Source: Clostridium zeae (GTDB lineage Bacteria > Bacillota > Clostridia > Clostridiales > Clostridiaceae). Taken from it: a stretch of 64,000 nt of DNA. Below are positions 1 to 7,739 of this stretch, piece after piece (the stretch's first letter is position 1; every line of letters starts with the position of its first letter). The notes beneath the pieces are model-generated. The model saw only the letters and a list, made by a program, of their open reading frames with translations, was not told where the DNA came from and did no database searches. Made by a program: the position numbers and the translations under genes. The stretch covers positions 121,966-185,965 of the forward strand of contig NZ_BMBA01000005.1 of the NCBI RefSeq assembly GCF_017312485.1. The letters are read 5' to 3'.

Positions 1-2
1 AT

Positions 3-119
3 GCTTTTTGGGGACTTCATGGATTAATATGGTCTCTAACTGTATCAGAAGTTTTAGCTTGTTTAGTAGGAGCTATATTGTGGTTGCACTTTAAAAAAGA
101 TCCTTCAATGAAAATATAA
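3..119 (+). CDS. MATE family efflux transporter, C-terminal fragment
   Basis: This is the last 38 codons of a gene that enters from the left edge, read in frame 3 to the TAA at 117-119. The peptide has one hydrophobic segment (LIWSLTVSEVLACLVGAILW) followed by a short basic tail. The GLHGLIWS...E...W run resembles the final transmembrane helix of Na+- or H+-driven MATE multidrug exporters. Only this tail is visible, so the family call is a recognition from a short stretch and no specificity can be given. Confidence 0.55.
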   Translation, partial: AFWGLHGLIWSLTVSEVLACLVGAILWLHFKKDPSMKI

Positions 120-165
120 AATTTATTATGAAGTGTTCCATCTAAAGGTGGATAACTCTAAACAT

Positions 166-206
166 AAAGCTATCTTTAGCATAAATGCTAAAGCCAGCTT
201 TTTTTA
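166..206. terminator. Bidirectional terminator between MATE and PHP genes
   Basis: AAAGCT and CTTTAGCAT pair with ATGCTAAAG and AGCTTT across a two-base bulge, with a T-run after the stem on the plus strand and A-rich sequence before it. It sits where two convergent genes end and overlaps the last codons of the PHP gene. Confidence 0.75.
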
Positions 207-1027
207 TTTCCTAACTCAATTAATTTCTCAACTTGTCCCTCTGGGCATAGAAACGACCCTATTGGATAAGGCTGATTTGTATAATAACCATGAAAGTCAG
301 TTCCACCAGTCATTATAAGATTATACTTTTCTGCAATATATTTTATTTTCTCTTTATCTTCTTCAGAATTTCTAGGATGATTGTATTCTACTCCTTGTAC
401 CATTTTGTTCCTAGCCAAATCTGCTAACAGCTCCAGTGAATTAAATTGGCCAGGATGAGCCATTACTGCAATTCCATCAACTTCTTTTATAACCTTCAAT
501 ACGTCATCAACACTAGGATATTGAATTTGTACATAGTATTTTCCTTTTTTAGAAAGTAATTTTTTATATAATTCTCCAATAACAATATTGCTATATCCTA
601 GGTCTGCTAAAGGCTGCATTATATGGGTTTCATACATAGATTCGCTCTTATGGCTGTAGTTTTCAATATGTCCCATTGTAACTGGATATTCCTCCATCAG
701 CATCTTTGCCATGTTTCTTTTTGCTTTTTCTCTGCTGATTAAGGTTTTGTTTAAAAATCCTTGAAGTTTGAATATATCTTTAGGAAAATAACAAAGCATA
801 TGGACTGAACGATTTGTTTTATAATCAACAGACGATATCTCAACTCCAGGTATTACATCTATACCAAGCTTTTCACCTAGAGTATATGCTGTAATGACAC
901 CAGCCATAGTATCATGGTCTGTTATTGATATACAATCTAAACCTATTTTCTTTGAATAATTTACGATCTCTTTTACGCTTAAAACTCCGTCCGATAAAAA
1001 ACTATGGTTATGTAGATCCGCTTTCAT
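188..1027 (-). CDS. PHP-domain phosphoesterase
   Basis: A PHP-fold metal-dependent phosphoesterase of about 279 residues. The N-terminal motif DLHNHSFLSDG gives the first two His ligands; ITDHDT, PGVEIS, MAHPG and GGTDFHG supply later metal-binding motifs in the order usual for the TrpH/YciV group, which includes RNase AM and 3',5'-nucleotide phosphatases. I chose the ATG at 1027 because GGAGG lies 4 bases before it; an in-frame ATG six codons upstream has no such site. It is divergent from the rpiR gene and has its own TTGACA-16-GATACT promoter. The substrate cannot be deduced. The HAD phosphatase and YdjC deacetylase beyond rpiR hint at sugar-phosphate work, which is inference. Confidence 0.8.
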   Translation of the reverse strand: MKADLHNHSFLSDGVLSVKEIVNYSKKIGLDCISITDHDTMAGVITAYTLGEKLGIDVIPGVEISSVDYKTNRSVHMLCYFPKDIFKLQGFLNKTLISREKAKRNMAKMLMEEYPVTMGHIENYSHKSESMYETHIMQPLADLGYSNIVIGELYKKLLSKKGKYYVQIQYPSVDDVLKVIKEVDGIAVMAHPGQFNSLELLADLARNKMVQGVEYNHPRNSEEDKEKIKYIAEKYNLIMTGGTDFHGYYTNQPYPIGSFLCPEGQVEKLIELGNKKSWL

Positions 1028-1094
1028 CTTTCCTCCAATCCGCATGATTCATCATACATTCATAATAATTTTCTATATGAATTTATAATTATAC

Positions 1095-1122
1095 AGTATC
1101 ATAAAATAAAATTTCTTGTCAA
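1095..1122 (-). promoter_or_regulatory. Promoter of the PHP gene
   Basis: On the minus strand TTGACA (1122-1117) is followed after 16 bases by GATACT (1100-1095). A TGAAA-N5-TTTC motif at 1132-1146 lies just upstream of the -35 box. Confidence 0.55.
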
Positions 1123-1131
1123 TGAATTAAA

Positions 1132-1237
1132 TGAAAGTTAATTTCTTGATTAATGAAAAAGTCTTATATAAATTAAAGCTTTTTTGATGTTAAGAAAATA
1201 AAAACATCTATCTGTGAAAATTAATTTCATGAAATTA
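1132..1237. promoter_or_regulatory. Candidate RpiR operator pair
   Basis: TGAAAGTTAATTTC at 1132-1145 and TGAAAATTAATTTCA at 1215-1229 are the same motif, both followed by a TGA (CTTGA and TGA). The second overlaps the perfect palindrome TAATTTCATGAAATTA (1222-1237). One copy abuts the -35 box of the PHP promoter and the other abuts that of rpiR, so one regulator could control both divergent genes. Confidence 0.5.
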
Positions 1238-1240
1238 TTG

Positions 1241-1269
1241 TTGACAAAATTATTCTGTCACAATATAGT
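1241..1269 (+). promoter_or_regulatory. Promoter of the rpiR gene
   Basis: A consensus -35 TTGACA (1241-1246), a 17-base spacer and -10 TATAGT (1264-1269). A palindromic operator candidate ends four bases upstream of the -35 box. Confidence 0.65.
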
Positions 1270-1348
1270 TAACTTATAATAAAAGTTAAGCAGGATTCTA
1301 TCTTAAGAATATTTAATTCGATCTTAACTTCAGAGAGGGGCCAACCAT

Positions 1349-2203
1349 ATGGAAAATAATAAAACCATATTAGACATTATTTTCGCTGGATATGATGATT
1401 TTTTTGAGGCTGAGAAAAAAATCGCAAATTATATTATAAATAACAAAGAAAAAGTTATAGAAATGACAATCGCGGAATTATCCTTAGTAAGCGGAGCAAG
1501 TGAAGCGACCATTTCTAGGTTTTGCAAAAAATGCAATATGAAAGGGTTTCATCATTTAAAGATCAGTCTAGCAAAAGAGATTGTTGAAGCGCAAGATGAT
1601 TTTGTTCCAGTATCTAACGATATTGATGAACAGAATATAGGTCAATCTCTTCAAAATATCTTGGCAAATAAGATAGAAGAGCTAAAGCAAACTGTCACAA
1701 TGATAAATGAAGAAAATTTAAAAGAAATACTAGTGTTGCTGAAAAATGCGAGGTCTATTCAATTTGCTGCGGTTGGGAACACCATTCCAGTTGCTCTAGA
1801 TGGTACCTATAAATTTAATCAAATTGGTATCCCTGCGATATCTAGTACTATTTGGGAAACGCAATTAGCATATACCTTCAATTTAACAAAGACTGATGTA
1901 GTAATTGTAATATCAAATTCAGGAGCATCCAAAAGATTAATGAGTGTAATCGAAGCTGCTAATGAAAAAGGAGCAACTACGCTAGCTATTACTAATAATG
2001 AGCTTTCACCAATAGCTAAAGCTAGTAAATATCATATTACAACATCTACTAGAGAAAAATTATTCATGGATGAATATTATTTCTCAAGGATATCTGCATC
2101 TATGGTAATTGAAATTCTCTATTTGTTCTTAACAGTAGGCAAAAAAGATGTTTATGAAAACCTAAGCAAGCATGAACAATCTATCGCTGATGATAAAATA
2201 TAA
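1349..2203 (+). CDS. MurR/RpiR family transcriptional regulator
   Basis: A 284-residue regulator with the standard two-part layout. An N-terminal HTH_6 domain (about residues 1-80) contains TIAELSLVSGASEATISRFCKK, and a C-terminal SIS domain (about 110-260) contains VVIVISNSGASKRL, the phosphosugar-binding loop. RpiR proteins sense sugar phosphates or amino-sugar phosphates. GAGAGGGG precedes the ATG. It is divergent from the PHP gene and is followed at 113 bp by a HAD phosphatase that may be co-transcribed. TGAAA-N5-TTTC motifs in its upstream region suggest autoregulation. The ligand is unknown. Confidence 0.9.
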   Translation: MENNKTILDIIFAGYDDFFEAEKKIANYIINNKEKVIEMTIAELSLVSGASEATISRFCKKCNMKGFHHLKISLAKEIVEAQDDFVPVSNDIDEQNIGQSLQNILANKIEELKQTVTMINEENLKEILVLLKNARSIQFAAVGNTIPVALDGTYKFNQIGIPAISSTIWETQLAYTFNLTKTDVVIVISNSGASKRLMSVIEAANEKGATTLAITNNELSPIAKASKYHITTSTREKLFMDEYYFSRISASMVIEILYLFLTVGKKDVYENLSKHEQSIADDKI

Positions 2204-2315
2204 AAATGTATTAATCACTTATTAAGTGAAATTAGAAATCAATGGGGATTTGTTTATCCATTTGAATAAAATAAGAGATGTATCTTAAGTTATTGATGTT
2301 AGGAGAGTGTGAACA

Positions 2316-2975
2316 ATGTATAAATGTTGTGTTTTTGACTTAGATGGTACTTTAATAGATTCTATTAAAGCAATAGCTTATACTTCAAATTTAACTTTGA
2401 AAAAATATGGACTAGGTCCAGTTGATGAAGATCATTATAAGATATTTGTTGGGGATGGATACAAAAAACTAATAGAGCGTGCCTTAATTTATTGTGGAGA
2501 TAAAGATCTAATAAATTATGAGGATGCACTTATCACATACACTGAATATTTTAAAATTCATTGTATGTATGAAGTCAAAGCATATGATGGAATTAAAGAC
2601 ATGTTAGATTATTTAAAATCAAATAATATTAAAATTGCAGTTTTATCTAATAAACCTCATGATAGGACTATTGATAATATTGAGGGGATATTCGGAGAAG
2701 GGTATTTTGATAGTATTTCCGGAGAAAAAGATGGAGTTAGAAGAAAACCAGACCCTGAAGGAGCAATTAACACAGCTATTAATCTTGGACTTTCACCTAA
2801 AGATTGTTTGTATATAGGAGATACTAATACTGACATGAAGACTGGTATTGGAGCGGGAATGGATGTAGTTGGAGTTACCTGGGGCTTTAGAAGTCGTGAG
2901 GAGCTTGAAGAATATAACCCAAAACATATAATTGATACTCCAAATGAAATTATAAACATAATAAAAAATGTTTAA
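2316..2975 (+). CDS. HAD-IA family hydrolase, phosphoglycolate phosphatase-like
   Basis: A 219-residue haloacid dehalogenase-type phosphatase. FDLDGTLIDS holds the nucleophile and acid/base Asp (residues 8 and 10), VLSNKP the motif-II Ser, the KPDPEGA stretch the motif-III Lys, and YIGDTNTDMKTG the motif-IV acidic pair. Length and cap position (about residues 15-85) match Gph-like enzymes. GGAGAG stands before the ATG. It lies between rpiR and the YdjC-like gene in the same direction and may dephosphorylate the sugar phosphate sensed by RpiR. That link is inferred from position only. Confidence 0.85.
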   Translation: MYKCCVFDLDGTLIDSIKAIAYTSNLTLKKYGLGPVDEDHYKIFVGDGYKKLIERALIYCGDKDLINYEDALITYTEYFKIHCMYEVKAYDGIKDMLDYLKSNNIKIAVLSNKPHDRTIDNIEGIFGEGYFDSISGEKDGVRRKPDPEGAINTAINLGLSPKDCLYIGDTNTDMKTGIGAGMDVVGVTWGFRSREELEEYNPKHIIDTPNEIINIIKNV

Positions 2976-3069
2976 AATCCGTGAAAAAATTCAGCTAAAT
3001 ACTTTACTTTACGAAAATGCATGTTATAATTCAAATAAATTAATTATTAAATATAATATTTGTGCAACT

Positions 3070-3112
3070 AAAGGGATGTAAGATCACGTTTGTGGTTTTA
3101 CATCCCTTTTTA
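3070..3112 (+). terminator. Rho-independent terminator after the HAD gene
   Basis: AAAGGGATGTAA and TTACATCCCTTT form a perfect 12-bp stem around a 16-base loop, followed by a short T-run. Confidence 0.85.
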
Positions 3113-3174
3113 ATCATTTCTATATGAAAAGAGAGAGTTTTAGAATAAGTATTAAATTAAATGGAGGTATAAAA

Positions 3175-4065
3175 ATGATAGAAAAAATGGGGTTTAGAAA
3201 GACAGATAAGGTACTTATAATTAATGCAGATGATTTTGGTATAGCTCATTCTACGAATGAAGCTATTATTGATCTGTTTAATCGTAAGGCGATAACATCT
3301 ACATCAATAATGATGCCTGGAAATAGATCAAAGGAAATAAAAGATTTTTTAAAAAGTACTTCATGCATAAATGTAGGTATTCATCTTACGCTTACAGACA
3401 AATTTAAGCCTGTAAGTATGGCTAATGAGGTTAAAACATTGATTAATAATAATGGAGTTTTCCCAGATAGCTCAGAATATATAGAATTAAATAGTGATAT
3501 AAACCATGTTGAGAAGGAATTGAAAAGTCAAATTGAGTTAGCTTCATCCTTGGGAATTGATCCTACACATTTAGATAGTCATCAAGGAAGTGTGTTTGGA
3601 TTTTTCTTAGGAAGGGATTTTATGGAGATAGTGTTTAATTTATGTCTTGAATATGGACTACCCTTCCTATTACCTAAGCAAGCAGTAAATCAAGTTTATT
3701 TTGATGAAAGAATGATAAGCTCTTTTAAAAGATATATAAGAATGGCTGAAGAATTAGGAATAATGATTATAGATGATATTATTTCATTGCCTTATGAATT
3801 ACAAAACGGCGAAGACTATGAAACTGTAAAAGACACTATGATAAATAAATTAATGGAAATACAACCTGGTATTACTCAGATTACCATTCACCCTTCTTTT
3901 GTGAGCAAGGAACTAAAGGAAATAACCCCTCATTGGCAAAAGAGACAAATGGAATATAATCTGTTCTTAGATGATGATATTAAAAGAATATTATTAAGTG
4001 AAGATATTAAGTTGATTTCATGGAAAGAAATAAGGGATTATCAAAGGTCTATAAATAATTATTGA
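3175..4065 (+). CDS. YdjC/ChbG family carbohydrate deacetylase
   Basis: A 296-residue enzyme of the YdjC/ChbG family, whose characterised members remove an acetyl group from chito-oligosaccharides or similar amino sugars. LIINADDFGI carries the metal-binding Asp pair, VGIHLTLT and THLDSHQG carry the His residues, and QITIHPSF is the C-terminal active-site motif. The start at 3175 is set by GGAGG at 3163-3167; an ORF extension of 17 codons upstream has no ribosome site. A strong terminator separates it from the HAD gene, so it may have its own promoter. No substrate can be assigned. Confidence 0.85.
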   Translation: MIEKMGFRKTDKVLIINADDFGIAHSTNEAIIDLFNRKAITSTSIMMPGNRSKEIKDFLKSTSCINVGIHLTLTDKFKPVSMANEVKTLINNNGVFPDSSEYIELNSDINHVEKELKSQIELASSLGIDPTHLDSHQGSVFGFFLGRDFMEIVFNLCLEYGLPFLLPKQAVNQVYFDERMISSFKRYIRMAEELGIMIIDDIISLPYELQNGEDYETVKDTMINKLMEIQPGITQITIHPSFVSKELKEITPHWQKRQMEYNLFLDDDIKRILLSEDIKLISWKEIRDYQRSINNY

Positions 4066-4098
4066 AATAGTTTTTAAAATATATTCAGATTGTATATT

Positions 4099-4137
4099 AA
4101 TGAATAGGTAAGAAAGATTATTTTTTACCTATTCATT
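4099..4137. terminator. Bidirectional terminator
   Basis: AATGAATAGGTAA pairs perfectly with TTACCTATTCATT. It serves the convergent YdjC and Rrf2 genes and overlaps the 3' end of the latter. Confidence 0.8.
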
Positions 4138-4530
4138 TGTTGAAAAATTTTGAATTACCTCGTAAATTTTTTTATTCTTTAGATAAGTTTCCATCACAGT
4201 TTCTGCTTCTTCCATTACTTTAAGAATGGAACATATACCTTCCTCTTGTAAATCACAGTTAAACATTGCTCCAGTGCCTTCGATGGCCTTGATTACATCC
4301 ATAAATGAAATCTCTTCTTTCTTTTTACGTAGGATATAACCACCGTTAACACCAGGAGTTGATTGGATTAGATCAGCTTTAACTAACTGGGTTAAGATTT
4401 TTGAAAGATAGGTAGAAGATATATTGAAATGTTTTGCTAGTGTTTGTAAGCCTAAGTTGTCAGTTTTATCGTGTTTCATCATGAATGCAATTGTATGTAA
4501 TGCATAGTTTGTAGCTTTCGTATATTTCAA
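4129..4530 (-). CDS. Rrf2 family transcriptional regulator
   Basis: A 133-residue Rrf2-type winged-helix protein. The N-terminal half holds the HTH (GLQTLAKHFNISSTYLSKIL) and the typical wing (TPGVNGGYIL). The central segment FNCDLQEEGICSIL contains two cysteines, so the three-Cys Fe-S cluster pattern of IscR or NsrR looks incomplete; it may be a redox or apo-form regulator. The start is TTG, six bases after GGGGG. Its promoter is TTGACA-17-TAAAAT at 4603-4575. It diverges from a two-gene unit of unknown function that may be its target. Confidence 0.85.
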   Translation of the reverse strand: MKYTKATNYALHTIAFMMKHDKTDNLGLQTLAKHFNISSTYLSKILTQLVKADLIQSTPGVNGGYILRKKKEEISFMDVIKAIEGTGAMFNCDLQEEGICSILKVMEEAETVMETYLKNKKIYEVIQNFSTNE

Positions 4531-4574
4531 AATATACCCCCTTTAATAGGTATTACAGACTTTATTTGTCTATA

Positions 4575-4603
4575 ATTTTAAATTTAATAATTGCTTCTGT
4601 CAA
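4575..4603 (-). promoter_or_regulatory. Promoter of the Rrf2 gene
   Basis: On the minus strand TTGACA (4603-4598) and TAAAAT (4580-4575) are 17 bases apart. A short inverted repeat, AGAC-N7-GTCT, follows at about 4558-4572 and could be an autoregulatory site. Confidence 0.6.
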
Positions 4604-4795
4604 TGCTTTAGCTAGCAGAAGTTAATTTCAATCATGCTGAGATAAAGTGCATTAAGATTATTTCGAATAAATTTCGTTATATATGCTAATAAATTAAAGC
4701 TAAAATTCTAGCTATTAATGATATAATATAAATTGTAATTTAAGGATATATCATACTATTATAATTATGTTTAGCAAATTTGCAGTACATATAGA

Positions 4796-4889
4796 GATGT
4801 GCAACTTAGATTCCGCAATTTATTTTTAAAACTCTCGCGGGTTCTAGTGAGTAAATTTAAAATAAATTTAATTGCAAAGTGGCACATCC
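4796..4889 (+). repeat. Palindromic ~95-bp repeat, copy A
   Basis: Outer arms GATGTGCAACTT and AAGTGGCACATC pair with one mismatch. Inside, GCAATT/AATTGC and TTTTTAAA/TTTAAAA continue the stem to an apex containing CGGGTTCT. The same design recurs at 19125, 20693, 44565 and 63309. This copy lies in the leader of the membrane-protein gene at 4953, oriented with GGGTTCT on the plus strand. Confidence 0.85.
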
Positions 4890-4952
4890 ATAATAAAAAA
4901 TAAAATCTCATTATATGCATTTTCTTAAATGCTAAAGGGGGAAAATAGAAGT

Positions 4953-5642
4953 ATGAATGCTGAATTTATAAAAATAAGGGATTATTTGGATATAGATGGA
5001 GTGGAATATATAAGGCAATCTATGATTGGAATATTAGGCCTAATTAATTTGTTTGACTTAGCAGTTATTAATTTTTTGAATGATATGGGGTTAAAACAAA
5101 GTATATATCAACCTAAGAATATTATTTACTTAGGTATATTGATTTTTTTTGATTTATGGGGTGTGTACATATTTATAAATACGAAAAAAAAGCAAAAAAG
5201 TTTTGTATTATATTCTGGAATGGTAGGATTAATATCATCTGTTTTTTATATACTTATATTTTGCGAGGGTATGTTTTTTGAGTTACATAATAAGGCTATA
5301 ATTTATGTTGTAATATGCATAATTATATATATTTATATTTTGGTAACTGAAATTTCTATAATAAAACAGTATGAAAAGGAAGGGTATAATCAATATAATA
5401 GAAGAATCTATAAGAGAAAATTACTTAGTATTTTTATTACAGTAGTCGTTATAGTTATTTGTTTTGCTGATATGGCAACTAAATACCCTAATAAAAATTT
5501 TGCACTTATATCAGTAAGTTTTGCTACTCTTATCTTTGGTTATATCTTTGAAAATTTAATTCATAACATTTACAGATATTATCTTGTTAAAAAATATCAG
5601 GTGGAATTTGATAGATATATGAATAAGAAATTGAGAAAATAA
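4953..5642 (+). CDS. Six-helix membrane protein of unknown function
   Basis: About 229 residues and very hydrophobic, with roughly six predicted transmembrane segments (near residues 25-42, 60-80, 85-110, 117-140, 160-180, 185-205) and a basic C-terminal tail ending KKLRK. I recognise no family. The ATG at 4953 is preceded by a GGGGG stretch 11 bases upstream; an ATG at 4929 overlaps that site and is unlikely. It is 20 bp ahead of a coiled-coil protein gene, so the two probably form an operon. A copy of the palindromic repeat occupies its leader. Confidence 0.7.
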   Translation: MNAEFIKIRDYLDIDGVEYIRQSMIGILGLINLFDLAVINFLNDMGLKQSIYQPKNIIYLGILIFFDLWGVYIFINTKKKQKSFVLYSGMVGLISSVFYILIFCEGMFFELHNKAIIYVVICIIIYIYILVTEISIIKQYEKEGYNQYNRRIYKRKLLSIFITVVVIVICFADMATKYPNKNFALISVSFATLIFGYIFENLIHNIYRYYLVKKYQVEFDRYMNKKLRK

Positions 5643-5662
5643 AGTATTTAAAGGAGAGAGTT

Positions 5663-6148
5663 ATGAACGAAAATGGAATAGTTGAAGATTTGCAAAAACA
5701 AATCAATGAGCTTGAAGAAAAAGTAGACAAATTAAATGAAGTAGTTAGACTTTTATCCAAATCAAAAATGCCAGATCCAAGGTATCAATATACACACTGG
5801 CTTTTATACAAAGGAATTGACAATGAGTTAAAAAGAAAATTGGGCTATGTTTTTAATATATTAGAAAAAAGATTTAGGGGCGAATTAGTGGAAATACCTA
5901 AAAAGAGTCATTTTGTAGATGACGACTTAAAGCAAGTTCTTCATGTCAACCAAAAGCCTACTTTTGAAGAAGTATGTCTGATTTTAAAAAGCTTATTAGG
6001 GCAAATGTGTCCAAGTGACATTGATACTTCTATATTACTAATGAGTTTATTAAGAGAGGGATTGCATACAGAATTATCAACATATCTTTTAGTTGATGCT
6101 TCTAAAAATTCTAATTACTCTTTTCATAACTTTAGCCAATTTATTTAA
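5663..6148 (+). CDS. Coiled-coil protein, possibly DUF1878-like
   Basis: A 161-residue soluble protein. Residues 5-33 (EDLQKQINELEEKVDKLNEV) form a heptad coiled coil, and the rest is predicted helical. A core DPRYQYTHWLLYKGI and a C-terminal segment with MCPSDIDTSILLMSLLREGL faintly recall the DUF1878/YhaI pattern (coiled coil, then a PFYYLVIEKGL-like core). I offer that only as a hint. GGAGAG precedes the ATG. It follows the membrane-protein gene and ends at a good terminator, so the pair is a closed transcription unit. Function unknown. Confidence 0.65.
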   Translation: MNENGIVEDLQKQINELEEKVDKLNEVVRLLSKSKMPDPRYQYTHWLLYKGIDNELKRKLGYVFNILEKRFRGELVEIPKKSHFVDDDLKQVLHVNQKPTFEEVCLILKSLLGQMCPSDIDTSILLMSLLREGLHTELSTYLLVDASKNSNYSFHNFSQFI

Positions 6149-6164
6149 ATTAAATTTTTATAGT

Positions 6165-6215
6165 AAAAGGATATATTAATTTCCCACTGGGACATAGTTA
6201 ATATATCCTTTTTTA
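6165..6215 (+). terminator. Terminator of the unknown pair
   Basis: AAAAGGATATATTAA pairs with TTAATATATCCTTTT, followed by T-rich sequence. Confidence 0.8.
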
Positions 6216-6275
6216 TTATAATCTAATATGAAAATTTACAAAGGTATTTCAAAATTTATTTGTCTTAATAACGTA

Positions 6276-6304
6276 TTGACAAAGTGACTTGTCAGTCATA
6301 TACT
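6276..6304 (+). promoter_or_regulatory. Promoter of the tetR-ABC operon
   Basis: TTGACA (6276-6281), a 17-base spacer and TATACT (6299-6304). The first operator (6285-6298) fills most of the spacer, so repressor binding would exclude RNA polymerase. Confidence 0.75.
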
Positions 6305-6335
6305 GTGACTAAGGAGTCATGTGACTTAAAAGTCA
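6285..6335. promoter_or_regulatory. Three tandem TGACT-N4-AGTCA operators
   Basis: TGACTTGTCAGTCA (6285-6298), TGACTAAGGAGTCA (6306-6319) and TGACTTAAAAGTCA (6322-6335) have identical 5-bp arms and variable 4-bp centres. The first is in the promoter spacer, the second covers the likely start point, and the third is in the leader just before the TetR-type gene. They are the natural binding sites of that regulator. Confidence 0.75.
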
Positions 6336-6367
6336 TGATCTCTAACTTAAATTTAAGGTGGGAGCAT

Positions 6368-7015
6368 ATGCCAAAGAATACTTTTTTCAATCTTAATGAA
6401 GAAAAACGAGAGAAGGTAATGAGAGCAGCTGTAAGTGAGTTTTCAAATAATGGTTTTGAAAATGCTAACATAGGCAATATAGCAAAAACTGCTTCTGTAG
6501 CAAAAGGTAGTATGTATCAATATTTTGAGAACAAAAAGGAGTTATTCTTATTTTCACTACAATGGTCCTTAGAACTTGTCATGAATAAATATGGTAAATA
6601 CCTAGTATTAGCAGATGACAATATAAATATTTTTGATTATTTATATCAAAGTTCTAAGGATATGTGGTCTCAGGTAAATGATGAAAGAGAAGTGATTATT
6701 TTCATTCAGGATGTTTTTTTAGGAAAGTATAATCATTTAACTAACGAATCGATGAAATATATGATGAAGGTTTCGGATGAGTATATATTAAAGATTGTTC
6801 AGGATGGAAAGAGAAATGGGAGCATAAGAACAGATATAGAAGATGAAATAATAGCTTTATTCATTTCTGGTGTATCAATGAAGATTAAAGAGCGCATGAT
6901 GAATAGGGCAAGGGAAGCTGGAGAAGATATTGTGGATGAGAGCTTTGAGATTATAGAAAAAGACATTAAAAGTATGATCGAACTTCTAAAAAACGGACTA
7001 GGGACTAAATCATAA
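6368..7015 (+). CDS. TetR/AcrR family transcriptional regulator
   Basis: About 215 residues. The N-terminal HTH reads AAVSEFSNNGFENANIGNIA, then SVAKGSMYQYFENKKELF, the classic TetR signature ending in Y-F-x-x-K. The C-terminal ligand domain is variable and gives no clue to the inducer. The start at 6368 follows GGTGGGAG; a longer ORF from 6284 would run through the promoter and operators and is rejected. It is the first gene of an operon with the FtsX-type ABC pair, and three TGACT-N4-AGTCA palindromes at its promoter indicate autorepression of the whole unit. Confidence 0.9.
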   Translation: MPKNTFFNLNEEKREKVMRAAVSEFSNNGFENANIGNIAKTASVAKGSMYQYFENKKELFLFSLQWSLELVMNKYGKYLVLADDNINIFDYLYQSSKDMWSQVNDEREVIIFIQDVFLGKYNHLTNESMKYMMKVSDEYILKIVQDGKRNGSIRTDIEDEIIALFISGVSMKIKERMMNRAREAGEDIVDESFEIIEKDIKSMIELLKNGLGTKS

Positions 7016-7040
7016 ATGGTGAGGGAGGCATGAGGTAATC

Positions 7041-7739
7041 ATGTTTATAGAGATTTCTAGCTTAAAAAAGAGCTATGTAACTGGAGATGTTGTAACGCAG
7101 GTGCTTAAAGGTGTTAGTATGAGCTTGGATAAAGGGGAGATAGGAGTTATACTTGGTCCTTCAGGTTCAGGAAAGTCAACTTTACTTAATATAATCGGAG
7201 GTATAGATCGTAGTGATTCCGGAAGAGTTATAGTAGACGATGAAGATGTTATAGCACTTAATGATGAAAAGCTTACAGATTATAGGCGAGAAAAGATAGG
7301 TTTCATATTTCAATTTTATAATCTAATTCCTAACTTGACTGTTGGAGAGAATATTGAGGTTGTTTCTAATATAAGCAAAAATCCTCTAAATACAGATGAG
7401 GTACTTAAAGCTGTAGGAATGCTTGAGAAAAAGTATAGATTCCCAAAGGAGTTAAGCGGGGGCGAGCAGCAAAGAGTAGCTATAGCTAGGGCAGTAGTGA
7501 AAAATCCAAAGCTTCTTTTATGTGATGAACCAACAGGTGCATTAGATTTTACTACCTCAAGAGATATATTAAAGCTATTGCAAAAGGTAAACAAAGAGTT
7601 TGGAACTACAATACTTATGATTACTCATAATAATGCAATAAGCGATATGGCAAATAAGGTATACAAGGTTAGAAATGGCGAAATAGTAGAGCAGCTTGAA
7701 AATAAAGTGATCTTACCAGCAGAAAGGATTGAGTGGTAA
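7041..7739 (+). CDS. ABC transporter ATP-binding protein, MacB/LolD type
   Basis: A 232-residue ATPase. Walker A GPSGSGKST lies near residue 40, the Q-loop is in FIFQFYNLIPNLTV, the signature is LSGGEQQRVAIARA and Walker B is LLLCDEPTGALD. The IFQFYNLIPNLT and EPTGALD features are typical of the group that partners FtsX-domain permeases (MacB, LolD, BceA, YknY), which use ATP for mechanical work across the membrane rather than classic import. Its stop codon overlaps the start of the permease (TAATG). It belongs to the TetR-controlled operon. Confidence 0.93.
   Translation: MFIEISSLKKSYVTGDVVTQVLKGVSMSLDKGEIGVILGPSGSGKSTLLNIIGGIDRSDSGRVIVDDEDVIALNDEKLTDYRREKIGFIFQFYNLIPNLTVGENIEVVSNISKNPLNTDEVLKAVGMLEKKYRFPKELSGGEQQRVAIARAVVKNPKLLLCDEPTGALDFTTSRDILKLLQKVNKEFGTTILMITHNNAISDMANKVYKVRNGEIVEQLENKVILPAERIEW

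Noticed and set aside
6284-6367. Longer TetR protein starting at 6284
   Set aside because: It would begin inside the promoter and translate the three operators. The ATG at 6368 has a strong ribosome site and the usual TetR spacing.
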